NCBI GenBank assembly: GCA_948144175.1
Contig: CANXME010002549.1
Location: 682,001 to 746,000 of the forward strand
Reading direction: 5' to 3'
DNA length: 64,000 nt
Origin: Closterium sp. NIES-65
Taxonomy: Eukaryota; Streptophyta; Zygnematophyceae; Desmidiales; Closteriaceae
Part shown: in pieces, positions 1 to 9,850 of the stretch
Layout: every line of letters begins with the position of its first letter
Position numbering within the stretch: position 1 is the first letter of the stretch
Made by a program: the position numbers and the translations under genes
The notes under the pieces: model-generated
Database searches by the model: none
What the model was told of the DNA's origin: nothing
What the model saw: only the letters and a program-made list of their open reading frames with translations

Positions 1-1883
1 TTCTGCCAGTCCGACTGTCACTGGTCTCCTCGCCACGTTTGTGACCGACCCTTCCTTTAAGTCTGCTGCTGGGTCTGCCTTAGTTGCTGAGCTTGTTGAC
101 TTAGCTGCTTTGTGCTGCATTGACTACGCTGCGAGTCTTGTTTTTTACTCTTGTTGTCCTCCGTCGGTGGGGGGCGAGCTTGCCCTTGGTTGTGATGTTC
201 TTGAGGACAGGCAGTTTGAGCTGGAGTGCCTAGCGGCCGCTGCACCTCATCTCTCGTCCATGCTACTTTGCCCTGAGGGAGACCCGGATGCACCAGACAT
301 CCCGACCCCGCGCACTTACGCAGAGGCGATCACGGGTCCGTACTCCTCTCAGTGGCAGATAGCCATGGATATAGAGATGTCTTCCTAGAATTCCACAGGC
401 ACCTACGTCGACGAGGTTCCCTCACCTGGGGCGAACATAGTCGATGGCATGTGGATTTCATGGTGAAGCAACCGCCGGGTTCTCCACCTGCCTTCAAGGC
501 GTGTCACGTTGCACGAGGCCTCAATCAGCGTAAGGGGGTCGATTTCTTCCGGACCTTCTCCCCCAACCCAAAGATGACCACTCTTCGGGTGCTACTACAC
601 GTTGCAGCAGAGCGCGACTACGAGCTGCACTCCCTCGACTTCTCGACAGCCTTCCTGGATGGCAGTCTTTACGAGGCTATCTGGTTGCGCCGCCCACGCG
701 GCTTCACTGGGTCGTTTCCTAATGGTACCCAAAGATGACCACCCTACGGCGACCAGTCTATGGCCTACGACAGGCACCCCGTGAGTGGCATGACACACTG
801 GGGACTACACTTGCGGCTCTTGGCTTTGCTCTCTCTACTGCAGACCCTTCCTTGTTTCTACGAACAGACAATTCTCTACTGCCATCCTACGTTCTCGTGT
901 ACGTTGACGACTTGGTTTTTGCTACTACTGACATTGAGGCTCTGGCCTTGGTGAAGGCGGAGCTGCAAGAGAGACACACCTGCACTGACTTGGGTGAGCT
1001 ACGGAGCTATCTTGGCTTGCAGATCACCTGATACAGAGCACACCACACCATCACCCTCACTCAGTCACACATGGTGGAGCAGGTCCTTCAGCACTTCGAC
1101 TTCTCGTGGTCCTCACCACAGCCCACTCCTATGTCTACCGGCCACTCGCCCCCAGCTCCACCTTCGGACGAGTGCGTAGAGCCGAGTGGTCCATACCCAG
1201 AGCTTGTGGGTTGCCTCATGTACCTGATGGCGTGCACACGACCTGACCTCTGGTACCTTCTCAGCCTCCTGGCTCGCTACGTGGCTCCCGGTAGACACCG
1301 AAAGGTGCACTGGGAAGCTGCGAAGATGGTATTGCGCTACTTCTACAGTACATTGGGCATGGGGCTCGTGCCTGGAGGACGGGGTTCAGTTGTTCTCACC
1401 AGTCACTCAGACACTTCTTGGGCTGATGACCAGACGACTCACCGGTCGACACAGGGGTACAGTTTCAGCCTCGGCATTGGTTCTGTGTCGTGTAGGTTCA
1501 TTCGCTCTTCTTCTGTACTCAGTTCCAGCTGTGAGGCCGAGATCTACGCTGGGGTTATGGCTGCACAGGAGCTCTGCTAGCTGACTTACCTGCTGACCGA
1601 CTTGGGTGAGCGGCCTCGTTCTCCTCCAGTTCTCTACGCCAACAACAAGGCCATGATTGCATTGTGTCAGGACCAGAGACTGGAGCACAAAACGAAGCAT
1701 ATTGCTCTTCGTTACTTCCTCACGCGAGAGCTGCAGCAACGTGATCAACTTTGTCCTGCTTACGTGGCCACACAGGCCAACACTGCTGATGTCTTCACCA
1801 AGGCCCTTGGGTCTAGTGATCATCAGCTTTTCTGCACTGCTCTTAGGCTTGTGCCTACTCAGCCTCACCTGCTTGTCTCTTGA
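1..1883 (+). pseudogene. Copia reverse transcriptase-RNase H remnant (element A)
   Basis: Remnant of the C-terminal half of a copia polyprotein, which copies element RNA into DNA. Recognisable pieces in order: the pre-RT segment (VAELVD, CPPSVGGE) from about 41; RT N-terminal part from about 440 (PKMTTLRVLLHVAA, LDFSTAFLDGSL); the RT catalytic YVDDLVF near 897-918; and RNase H from about 1390 (SCEAEIYAG, YANNKAM, ANTADVFTK). It is broken by a TAG at 386-388 where relatives have Trp, frame changes near 430 and 735, TGA at 1029-1031, and TAG at 1578-1580 (again a Trp position). The RNase H motif normally YVDN reads YANN, so a catalytic Asp is also lost. It ends at TGA 1881-1883. Non-functional. 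Confidence 0.92.
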
Positions 1884-2131
1884 TCTTGCCTTGCACTTGT
1901 TGTACTCTGATATTTACGATTATACCTGCATGTTTACGCTTGCTAGGTTGTGATTAGTGCACGGCAATTGCTTTTATCAACTCTGCATGTGAACTGGCAT
2001 TGTTGCCGCTTGCTTGTGCTCAGAATGCGTGGTGATCTTGAGATTCACCTTGAGATTTGCTTTGCTGCTTTGTTATCTTGCTTGACTGGTCTTGTGACTG
2101 CTTGTTGTCCCCCAGTTAGCCTATGGGGGTG

Positions 2132-2261
2132 TGTCAAATTATGCACTTATAGTGTTGTAGTCTATACTGGGGTACACTGTAGAGGGGACAACCCTTTTTG
2201 GGTTTACTACTTGTATCCCCATTCTGCATAGTTCATTCATTCATGTCTTCCTATTTTAACA
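2132..2261 (+). repeat. 3' LTR of element A
   Basis: A 130-bp LTR that starts TGTCAAATT right after the PPT (CTATGGGGGTG) and ends TTAACA. It shares with the other LTRs the core 'tactggggtacactgtagag' and the GGGTTT block followed by 'tactt-gta', but is clearly diverged from them. Confidence 0.8.
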
Positions 2262-2262
2262 G

Positions 2263-2451
2263 TTGCCCCTTAGCACCGTGGAGTGCGAGAGGGACTTCTC
2301 CAGGCAAAATATCATGAAGTCATGGGATTGTGTTGCACTTACTGATGCTAGGATGGGGGAGCTCATGACTAAGAAAATGGTGGACTACCCTGTAGACTGG
2401 GTAGAAGCCTACGCCCCTTTTGAGGGAAAGGGGCGGAAGCCTGCCACTTAG
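2263..2451 (+). pseudogene. hAT transposase C-terminal (dimerisation) fragment
   Basis: A 62-codon open frame beginning directly after the copia LTR and ending at TAG. The peptide contains STVECERDFSRQN, followed by a region ending in ARMGELM. This matches the C-terminal hAT dimerisation block (Ser-x-x-Glu-Cys-Glu-Arg-x-Phe-Ser), as in Ac/hobo-type transposases and zinc-finger 862-like domesticated genes. Only the last part of the protein is present and the upstream part is interrupted by element A. The remainder (2452-2600) shows no coding signal. The function in the intact family would be homodimerisation of a cut-and-paste transposase. The assignment rests on this one motif. Confidence 0.65.
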
Positions 2452-2600
2452 GGTTGCATTGCATGATCAATAATTGCAAGTAGGGTAGATTAAGAGTTGT
2501 AGAAGCTGTAGGTGTGTAGATTTGATTAGTTAGTGTGCTCCTGTGAGTAGCTAGTACATGTGAGTAGTTAGTGCTTGCTCATTACTGCTACGTAGTTTTT

Positions 2601-2732
2601 TGTCAGAATATTATAGCTTACTTATTTGTGTAGGCTATAGTGGGGTATCTCATAGGGGGTACAACCCAACTAGGGTTTCCTATTTGTACTCACTTCGTTC
2701 ATAGTCATTCCATTCTCGTTCTAACTTTCTCA
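2601..2732 (+). repeat. 5' LTR of element B
   Basis: 132-bp LTR, TGTCAGAATA...CTTTCTCA, immediately followed by the primer-binding site TGGTATCAGAGC at 2733-2744, complementary to the 3' end of initiator Met-tRNA. This is the usual plant copia PBS. Confidence 0.92.
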
Positions 2733-2947
2733 TGGTATCAGAGCGGTCTCGGGTTCGATTCCCGGTATATGCACATGTAGGCCGTTGCCGCTGTGCTTAG
2801 TCCTGGGCCTCCCAGTGTGGGGGGGTGTCAGTAGATCTGCACTGTGGATGCCCGATTGATCCTTGAGAGGGTTACAGGCGCGTTCGCCTGGGGGGTTATG
2901 GGCGCACTGACCCGTTACTGAAACAAGCCCCTTTATCCCAATGGTCT
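2733..2947 (+). repeat. TRIM-derived segment captured inside copia B
   Basis: Nearly identical to the minus-strand TRIM at 45880-46254. It has the PBS (2733-2744), the B-box-like GGTTCGATTCC just downstream, the TRIM internal region, the TRIM PPT (GTGGGGGGGTG), and then the TRIM LTR from TGTCAG at 2826 to its TGGTCT at 2942-2947. There the sequence switches to copia integrase sequence (TGGTCTCCCCCGG occurs in the intact copia at about 57540). TGGTCT is common to both parents, so the join is a 6-bp microhomology. Confidence 0.85.
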
Positions 2948-3858
2948 CCCCCGGTCCCTCCCCCCCCTTCCTCCAGGCCCTGGCCCTGCCTGTGTCCCCT
3001 GTGTTGAGGGGCGCCAGCGTGCTGCCCCTCACTCCTGCCAGTTTCCTCCAACAGAGGCTCCGTTGCAGACGCTTCACATGGACGTGTGGGGCCCTGCCCG
3101 CGTCCGTGGACTCGGTCACGAGCGCTACTTCCTGTTGGTGGTTGACGACTACTCGCGTTACACCACAGTCTTCCCCTTGCGCAGCAAGGGTGATGTCACT
3201 GAGGTGCTGATCGACTGGATCCGCGCAACTCGTCTCCGACTCAGGCAGAGCTTTGGCTCGGACTTTCCTGTGTTGCGTCTGCACTCGGACAGAGGCGGAG
3301 AGTTCTCCTCTGGCCTTCTGCGTGCCTTCTGTCGTGCGCGAGGCATCCGCCGGACCTTCACGCTTCCGGACTCACCGCAGCAAAATGGGATTGCAGAGCG
3401 CCGCATTGGCATGGTCATGGACGTTGCTCGTACGTCTATGATGCATGCGGCGGCCCCCCATTTTCTGTGGCCGTTTGCGGTCACGTACGCGGCGCATCAG
3501 ATCAACCTCCACCCCAGGGTCTCCAGGCCGGAGACCTCCCCAGCCCTGCTGTGGACGGGGAAGGTTGGCGATGCGTCGGCGTTCCGGGTCTGGGGATCTC
3601 GGGCGTTTGTCCGCGACTTGTCTGCGGACAAGCTGTCCCCTCGCGCTGCTCCCTGCGTCTTCCTGGGGTTCCCCCCCCGACGCCCCTGGGTGGCAGTTCT
3701 ACCACCCCACCACTCGACGTGTTCTGTCCTCCCAGGACGTCACGTTCGACGAGTCGGTACCCTACTACCGCCTCTTCCCCTACCGCACTCCGTCCCTCCC
3801 CCCGCCCCCGCTCTTCTTGGTACCAGGTCCCCCCCCGGTAGACCCCCCTCCCCCTTAG
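2948..3858 (+). pseudogene. Copia integrase core remnant (element B)
   Basis: Integrase catalytic region of copia Pol, which inserts the cDNA ends. The HHCC zinc domain is absent except for its last part (CV..RGAS region in shifted frame). Motifs of the DDE core are visible from 3063: HMDVWGP (first Asp), VVDDYSRY, HSDRGGEFSSG (second Asp), then QQNGIAERR with the catalytic Glu, and later AAHQINLHP and SADKLSPRA. Compared with element N there is one extra C in the C-run near 3671-3678 (8 instead of 7), which shifts the frame after VFLGFPP. A further TAG lies at 3856-3858. The domain core is intact but not joined to RT in one frame. Confidence 0.88.
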
Positions 3859-3876
3859 GGTCCTGCCCCTTCAGGT

Positions 3877-6282
3877 GTGTCCCAGGTAGACGCGGTCGAG
3901 CCTGTCGAGGTCACTGGTGACTCTGGTGCTGCTGCGGGAGCTGAGCCTGGGGGTGCTGGGACTGGAGGTGCTGAGCCTAGGGGTGCTGAGCCTGGGGGTG
4001 CGGAGTCTGGGGGTGCTGAGCCTGGGGGTGCTGAGCCAGGGGGTGCGGAGCCTGGGGGTACTGAGTCTGGGGGGGCTGAGCCTGGGGGTGCTGGGCCTGG
4101 GAATGCTGAGCTTGGGGGTGCTGAGACTGGGGGTGCTCCGCCTGGAGGTGCTTTGCCTGAGGGTGCTGAGCCTGGAGGTTCTTCGCCTGGAGGCTCTCCG
4201 CCTAGAGGTGCTTCGTCTCGCCGAGAGCCACTCTCCCCACAGGAGCTGCGTAAGTGGTTTGCCCGGCGCTGGAGGCGTACTGCTGGTGCTGGAGGTTCTT
4301 CGGCTGCAGAGGGTACTGCTCCTCTGCGTGCCCCTTTGCCTTCTCCTCCTGAGTCCTCTCTTCTTGCCCTTGCCGACCCGGAGTCGGACTCTCTTCGTGC
4401 TGCCAGTCCTACTGTCATGCGTCTCCTTGCTACTGCTGTCACTGACCCTTCTTTCGAGTCTTCTGCTGCGTCTGCCCTTGTCACTGAGCTCGTCGACTTT
4501 GCTGCGCGCTGTCCTCTAGACTACGCTGCTAGTCTTGTCGCTGAGTCTGAGTCTGCCTGTCCTCCGTCCGTCGGGGGTGAGTGTGCCCTTGGCACGGACG
4601 TCCTTGAGGACAGGCAGAAGGAGGTCCAGTGTCTGGCCGCCGCTTCACCTCATCTCACGTCTGTACTGCTCGCCCCTGAGGGAGACCCGGATGCACTAGA
4701 CATCCCGACTCCGCGCTCTTACGCGGAGGCGATAGAGGGTCCCTACTCCTCTGAGTGGGAGGCAGCTATGGATGCAGAGATGGCTTCCTGGAAGTCCACA
4801 GGCACCTACGTTGACGCTGTTCCCCCTCTTGGGGCGAACATAGTCAGTGGCATGTGGATTTTCAGGGTGAAGCGGCCGCCGGGTTCTCCGCCTGTCTTCA
4901 AGGCACGTTACGTGGCTCGTGGCTTCAGTCAGCGGCACGGAGTTGATTACTTTCAGACCTTCTCCCCTACCCCGAAGATGACCACTCTTCGGGTACTGCT
5001 GCACGTTGCTGCCCACCGTGAATACGAGCTGCACTCTCTCGACTTCAGCACTGCTTTCTTGCAGGGCAGCCTGCACGAGGAGATCTGGCTGCGTCGCCCA
5101 CCTGGCTTCACTGGGTCTTTCCCTCCTGGTACCCAGTGGAGTCTCCGGCGTCCAGTCTACGGTCTCCGCCAGCCTCCACGTGAGTGGCAGGACACACTGA
5201 GGACTACACTTGCGGCTCTTGGGTTTGCTCCTTCTACTGCCAACCCGTCGCTGTTTCTACGCACCGACACCTCTCTGCAGCCGTTCTACATCCTCGTGTA
5301 CGTCGACGACTTGGTCTTTGCCACAGCTGACACTGCTGGACTCGCCTACGTGAAGTCCGAGCTGCAGAAGAGACACACGTGCACAGACCTGGGTGAACTG
5401 CGCAGCTACCTTGGCTTGCAGATCACCCGGGACAGAGCACGCCGCACCATTACCCTGACTCAGTCACACATGGTGCAGCAGGTCCTTCAGCGCTTCGGCT
5501 TCACGTACTCCTCGCCTCAGGCCACTCCTCTGCCTACTCGCCACTCGCTCTCAGCTCTGCCTTCGGATGAGTCCGTAGAGTCGAATGGTCCGTATGCAGA
5601 GCTTGTTGGCTGCCTCATGTACCTGATGACCTGCACACGACCTGACCTTGCATACCCTCTTAGCATTCTCGCACGCTATGTTGCTCCTGGGAGACACCGA
5701 CCAGAGCACATGGCTGCAGCGAAGAGGGTGTTGCGCTACTTGTGCAGTACGTCGGGCATGGGGCTAGTGCTTGGAGGGCGCAGTCCAGTGGTCCTCACTG
5801 GGCACGCGGACGCTTCTTGGGCTGACTACCAGGCTACGCAGCGGTCGTCACAAAGTTACACCTTCAGCCTTGGTTCCGGCTCTGTTTCGTGGCGGGCTAC
5901 CCGCTCGTCTTCTGTTCTCGGCTCCAGTTGTGAGGCTGAGATCTACGCCGGGGCTATGGCTGCTCAGGAGCTTCGCTGGCTCACCTACCTGCTGACCGAC
6001 CTTGGAGAGCCGCCTCGTTCTCCTCCAGTGCTGTACGTAGACAACAAGGCCATGCTGGCCTTGTGTCGAGAGCAGCGACTGGAGCACAGGACAAAGCACA
6101 TTGCTCTCCGCTACTTTCTTGCTCGTGAGCTGCAGCAGCGTGGACAGTTGCGACTTGCGTACGTGGCCTCTGAGGCCAACACTGCTGATGTCTTCACCAA
6201 GGCATTTGCGCCTTGTGATCATCAGCGTTGCTGCACGCAGCTGGGTCTTGTGTCTGTCTTGTCTCACTTGCTCACTTCTTGA
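3877..6282 (+). CDS. Copia linker-reverse transcriptase-RNase H, open frame (element B)
   Basis: An 801-codon open frame that continues the polyprotein, so it probably has no start of its own; the first codon is GTG. In order: an acidic/glycine linker of GAEPG-type pentads (residues about 25-100); a conserved LSPQELRKWFARRW block; the pre-RT region; RT with the palm motif (PKMTTLRVLLHVAA, LDFSTAFLQGSL, then YVDDLVF near 5299); and RNase H with ADASWAD, SCEAEIYAG, YVDNKAM and ANTADVFTK, the four acidic positions. It ends at TGA 6280-6282. No stop interrupts RT or RNase H, so those domains may still be catalytically competent. Compared with N and F, a 5' piece of the pre-RT proline-rich segment is deleted. 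Confidence 0.9.
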   Translation: MSQVDAVEPVEVTGDSGAAAGAEPGGAGTGGAEPRGAEPGGAESGGAEPGGAEPGGAEPGGTESGGAEPGGAGPGNAELGGAETGGAPPGGALPEGAEPGGSSPGGSPPRGASSRREPLSPQELRKWFARRWRRTAGAGGSSAAEGTAPLRAPLPSPPESSLLALADPESDSLRAASPTVMRLLATAVTDPSFESSAASALVTELVDFAARCPLDYAASLVAESESACPPSVGGECALGTDVLEDRQKEVQCLAAASPHLTSVLLAPEGDPDALDIPTPRSYAEAIEGPYSSEWEAAMDAEMASWKSTGTYVDAVPPLGANIVSGMWIFRVKRPPGSPPVFKARYVARGFSQRHGVDYFQTFSPTPKMTTLRVLLHVAAHREYELHSLDFSTAFLQGSLHEEIWLRRPPGFTGSFPPGTQWSLRRPVYGLRQPPREWQDTLRTTLAALGFAPSTANPSLFLRTDTSLQPFYILVYVDDLVFATADTAGLAYVKSELQKRHTCTDLGELRSYLGLQITRDRARRTITLTQSHMVQQVLQRFGFTYSSPQATPLPTRHSLSALPSDESVESNGPYAELVGCLMYLMTCTRPDLAYPLSILARYVAPGRHRPEHMAAAKRVLRYLCSTSGMGLVLGGRSPVVLTGHADASWADYQATQRSSQSYTFSLGSGSVSWRATRSSSVLGSSCEAEIYAGAMAAQELRWLTYLLTDLGEPPRSPPVLYVDNKAMLALCREQRLEHRTKHIALRYFLARELQQRGQLRLAYVASEANTADVFTKAFAPCDHQRCCTQLGLVSVLSHLLTS

Positions 6283-6494
6283 CCTTGCCTGTACCTTGAC
6301 GTATATATACTCTTGTTCTTGCTTGCTTGACTCTTGTATATCTCTATATATGCTCTTGCATGTGAACTGGCCTTGTGGCCCTTGAACTTGTGCTCGGAAT
6401 GTGTGGTGACTTTGTGATCCACCCTGAGCTTTGCTTTGCTTTGCTTGACTGGTCTTGTGACCCCTTGTTCTCCCCCACTTTGCCTATGGGGGTG

Positions 6495-6627
6495 TGTCAG
6501 AATATTAATAGCTTACTTATTTGTGTAGGCTATAGTGGGGTATCTCATAGGGGGTACAACCCAACTAGGGTTTCCTATTTGTACTCACTTCGTTCATAGT
6601 CATTCCATTCTCGTTCTAACTTTCCCA
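6495..6627 (+). repeat. 3' LTR of element B
   Basis: 133-bp LTR following the PPT 'tgcctatgggggtg'. It differs from the 5' copy by one inserted A near its start and by CCCA for CTCA at its end. It is followed by the TTTTT flank. Confidence 0.92.
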
Positions 6628-7512
6628 TTTTTTACATTTAATATCTTACCATTGCTATATAGAGCTTAACGTGCACTTTCGTAAGGAGCCCGGATTTCAA
6701 GTGTTGGAATTCACTTACGACCGTCCCCGCTAAGGGCGGACAAATGGTCACCTCCCTGAAAATCATCTTCAGACTTCAAGGTGATGTTTCCACGGTTTGG
6801 ACGACAAGTGAGTCTGCCCACGCCACTCGTGATTTGGCGGGATGTGTCTATGGTGGGGTACTGCCCCACTTAGGACATCGAAGTATAATATGCCCAAATG
6901 TCGCAAATTCAGCGGTAATTGCGCCTCCAATCACACAGCAAAACGATGTGTCAACAACCGTAACGATCTCTAGCATAGAATTTCATGTGTATTTGCTAAA
7001 ATAGTTTTGTTTGTTCGAGAGGAGAGTTTAGGACATGGTGCAGATCTGCGGGATTTACAATTTTCGAGAAGAACCAGGGGCGGGGGCGATCGGGGGAAAT
7101 CTCTCAATTGCAATAGAGGTCCCAATGGATTGTGATCGATTGCCTCAATCTAAAGATTGGGTTTGATGGTGATATGCGCGATTAGTAGCTAATACTACAT
7201 ATAATACGTCTCACCATATCGATGCAAGCAGCATGGGTGGGATCCAATTCAATATGGGGATACAATAGGGTTACAATGTAAACCCGCGATACAGACGTTT
7301 GCTACGTCTCGCCAACGTTTATGTGGAAGGGACGTGTGACTCGCCTGGAAGAAACAGTTACAACTTCGTCAGGTTTCGTTGAAATTATCTCATAAGATCG
7401 CACGGTGCGGGACGTGATCGCCGATTACGCTGGATCAGTGCAATCGCACCCGATCATCGCTGGTATGATCTAATCGATCATCGATTGCGTGCGATTGCCC
7501 CGATGTGCACCG
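6628..7512. other. Spacer without recognisable gene
   Basis: AT-richer unique-looking DNA between elements B and D. I see no open frame with conserved motifs, no splice-supported gene and no terminal repeats. It ends at the CATCC target site (7513-7517) of element D. Confidence 0.5.
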
Positions 7513-7517
7513 CATCC

Positions 7518-7646
7518 TGTCAGAAGTACAAACGAGAATGGATTGACTAACAACAGGATGAGTAAAAGTACTAACCCTAATAGGGTTGAGCCCCATATGG
7601 GCTACCCCACTATAGCCTACACAAGACACAGCATATAAGTTTGACA
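7518..7646 (-). repeat. 3' LTR of element D
   Basis: 129-bp LTR; on the minus strand it begins TGTCAAACTTATATG after PPT CCTATGGGGGTG and ends TTCTGACA. It is the uninterrupted reference for locating the MITE in the other LTR. Confidence 0.9.
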
Positions 7647-7861
7647 CACCCCCATAGGCAAAGTGGGAGAGAACAAGAGGTCACAAGACCAGTCAAGAAA
7701 AGCAAAGCAAGCTCAGGGTGGATCATGAAGTCACCACACATTCTAAGAAGGGCGCAAATGGCCACAAGGCCAGTTCACATGCATAGTTATATATAAAGGA
7801 GAACAAACAGTACAGTGATAAATAGCTAGCAAGTGTAAGCATGCATGTATAAGCATATAGA

Positions 7862-9850
7862 TCACAGTACAAGCAAAGTCAAGAAGTGAGCAAGTGAGGC
7901 CAAGTAGGCACAGAAACGCTGATGAGCACAAGGCTGAAGTGCATTGGTGAAGATATCAGTAGTGTTGGCCCGAGAGGCCACGTAAACAAGACGAAGCTGT
8001 CCACGCTGCTGCAACTCTCGAACAAGGAAGTAACACAGAGCGATGTGCTTAGTCTTGTGCTCCAGTCTATGCTCCTGACATAAGGCAATCATGGCCTTGT
8101 TGTCGACGTATAGAATGGGAGAAGAATGAGGCGCCTTGCCCAAGTCGGTCAGCAGGTAGGTGGGCCAGCGTAACTCCTGTGCAGCCATGGCCCCTGTGTA
8201 GATCTCAGCCTCACAACTGGAACTAAGAACAGAAGACGAGCGGGTAGACTGCCAAGAAACAGAGCCGCAACCAAGGCTGAAGGTGTAACCCTGTGACGAG
8301 CGCTGCGTAGCCAAGTCATCAACCCAAGAAGCGTCTACGTGACCAGTGAGGACAACTCGAGCCCGTCCTCCAAGCACGAGCCCCATGCCCAATGTACTAC
8401 ACAAGTACCGCATCACCCTCTTAGCAGCCTCCCAATGATCTCGTCGGTGTCTCCCGGGTGCAACGTAGCGTGCCAGGATGCTAAGAGGGTAAGCAAGGTC
8501 AGGTCGAGTGCAGGTCATCAGGTATATAAGGCAGCCCACAAGCTCTGGATATAGGCCATTTGGCTCTTCGGACTCATCTGAAGGCAGAGCTGAGAGCGAG
8601 GGACCAGTAGGCAGAGGAGTGGACTGTGGCGAGGAGTACGTGAAGCGGAAGCGCTGAAGGACCTGCTGCACCATGTGTGACTGAGTTAAAGTAATGGTGC
8701 GCCATGCTCTGTCCCAGATGATCTACAAGCCAAGATAATTGCGCAGCTCACCCAGGTCTGTGCACGTTTGTCTCTTCTGCAGCTCTGACTTCACGTGGGC
8801 TAGTCCCTCAGTGTCAGTAGTGGCAACGACCAAGTCATCGGCGTACACGAGAATGTAGAACGACGACAGCAAGGTGTCGGTGCGTAGGAACAGCGACGGG
8901 TCGGCAGCTGAAGGAGCAAACCCAAGCGCCGCAAGCGTCGTCCTCAGTGTGTCGTGCCACTCGTGCGGCGCCTGGCAAAGACCGTAGATTGGCCACCGGA
9001 GGCTTCACTGGGTACCTGCAGGAAACGACCCACTGAAGCCAGATGGGCGGCGCAGCCAGATCTCCTCGTGCAGGCTGCCCTGTAAGAAAGTTGTGCTGAA
9101 GTCAAGAGAGTGAAGCTCGTAGTCACGCTGAGCGGCGACATGCAGCAGCACCCGAAGAGTGGTCATCTTTGGGGTAGGAGAGAAGGCCTGGAAGAAGTTA
9201 ACTCCCTGTCGCTGACTAAAGCCTCGTGCAACGTAAAGAGCCTTGAAGACAGGCGGAGAACCCGGCGGCCGCTTCACCCTGAAAATCCACATGCCACTGA
9301 CGATGCTCGCCCCAGGAGGGGGAACCTCGTCGACGTAAGTGCCTGTGGTCTTCCAGGATGCCATCTTTGCGTCTATGGCTGACTACCACTCAGAGGAGTA
9401 GGGGCCCTCTATTGCCTCTGCGTAAGAGCGCGGGGTCGGGATGTCTGGTGCATCCGGGTCTCCCTCAGGTGCAATTAGCATGGACACGAGATGAGGTACA
9501 CCAGCTGCAAAGCACTCAAAGTCCTCCTGCCTGTCCTCAAGGACGTCTGTGCTAAGAGAACACTCACCCCTGACAGACGGAGGACTGAAAGACTCAGACT
9601 CAGCATAAGACTAGTAGCGCAGTCTAGATGACAGGCGGCAGCAAAGTCAACAAGCTCAGCAACTAGGGTAGACGCAGCAGTGGACTCAAAGGAAGGGTCA
9701 GTGAGAACAGTGGTGAGAAGACGTGTGACAGTAGGACTTGCAGCACGAAGTAAGTAAGACTCAGGGTCCGTTCTGTTAGCAAGAGAGGACGCGGGAAGAG
9801 ACGTCAGAGGGACACGCAGTGGATTAGAGGAAGGACGAAGTGCCATATGG
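7862..9850 (-). pseudogene. Copia pre-RT, reverse transcriptase and RNase H remnant (element D)
   Basis: Minus-strand remnant of the RT/RNase H part of copia Pol. RNase H is open for 270 codons (8674-7862) with CTRPDLAYPLS, VDASWVDD, SCEAEIY, YVDNKAM and ANTTDIFTN. RT N-terminal motifs (PKMTTLRVLLHVAA, DFSTTFLQGSL) are in a frame at 9364-9005. The palm segment encoding YADDLVV-like sequence lies near 8830-8870 in another frame. The pre-RT part (ADRTDPESY-like, TDPSFES, VAELVDF) is at 9846-9475. At least three frame breaks separate these parts. Not functional. Confidence 0.9.

Larger units (their letters stand above)
1..2261 (+). mobile_element. Copia element A, 3' fragment cut by window edge
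   Basis: Decayed 3' part of a Ty1/copia LTR retrotransposon. It holds the pre-RT region, reverse transcriptase, RNase H, a 3' untranslated stretch with a G-rich PPT just before 2132, and one LTR. The 5' half lies outside the window. Its 3' end abuts a hAT transposase fragment at 2263, so it inserted into an older DNA transposon. It carries more stops and frameshifts than the other copies here and is probably among the oldest. Confidence 0.9.
2601..6627 (+). mobile_element. Copia element B, chimeric with a TRIM
   Basis: LTR retrotransposon of 4,027 bp bounded by LTRs of 132 and 133 bp that differ at two sites (one indel, one substitution), flanked by TTTTT on both sides (2596-2600, 6628-6632). 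Gag, protease and the integrase zinc domain are missing. Between the PBS and the integrase core lies about 215 bp of TRIM sequence. Because it has matching LTRs and a possible target duplication, the chimera itself seems to have transposed. The T-run duplication is weak evidence because it is low complexity. Confidence 0.9.
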
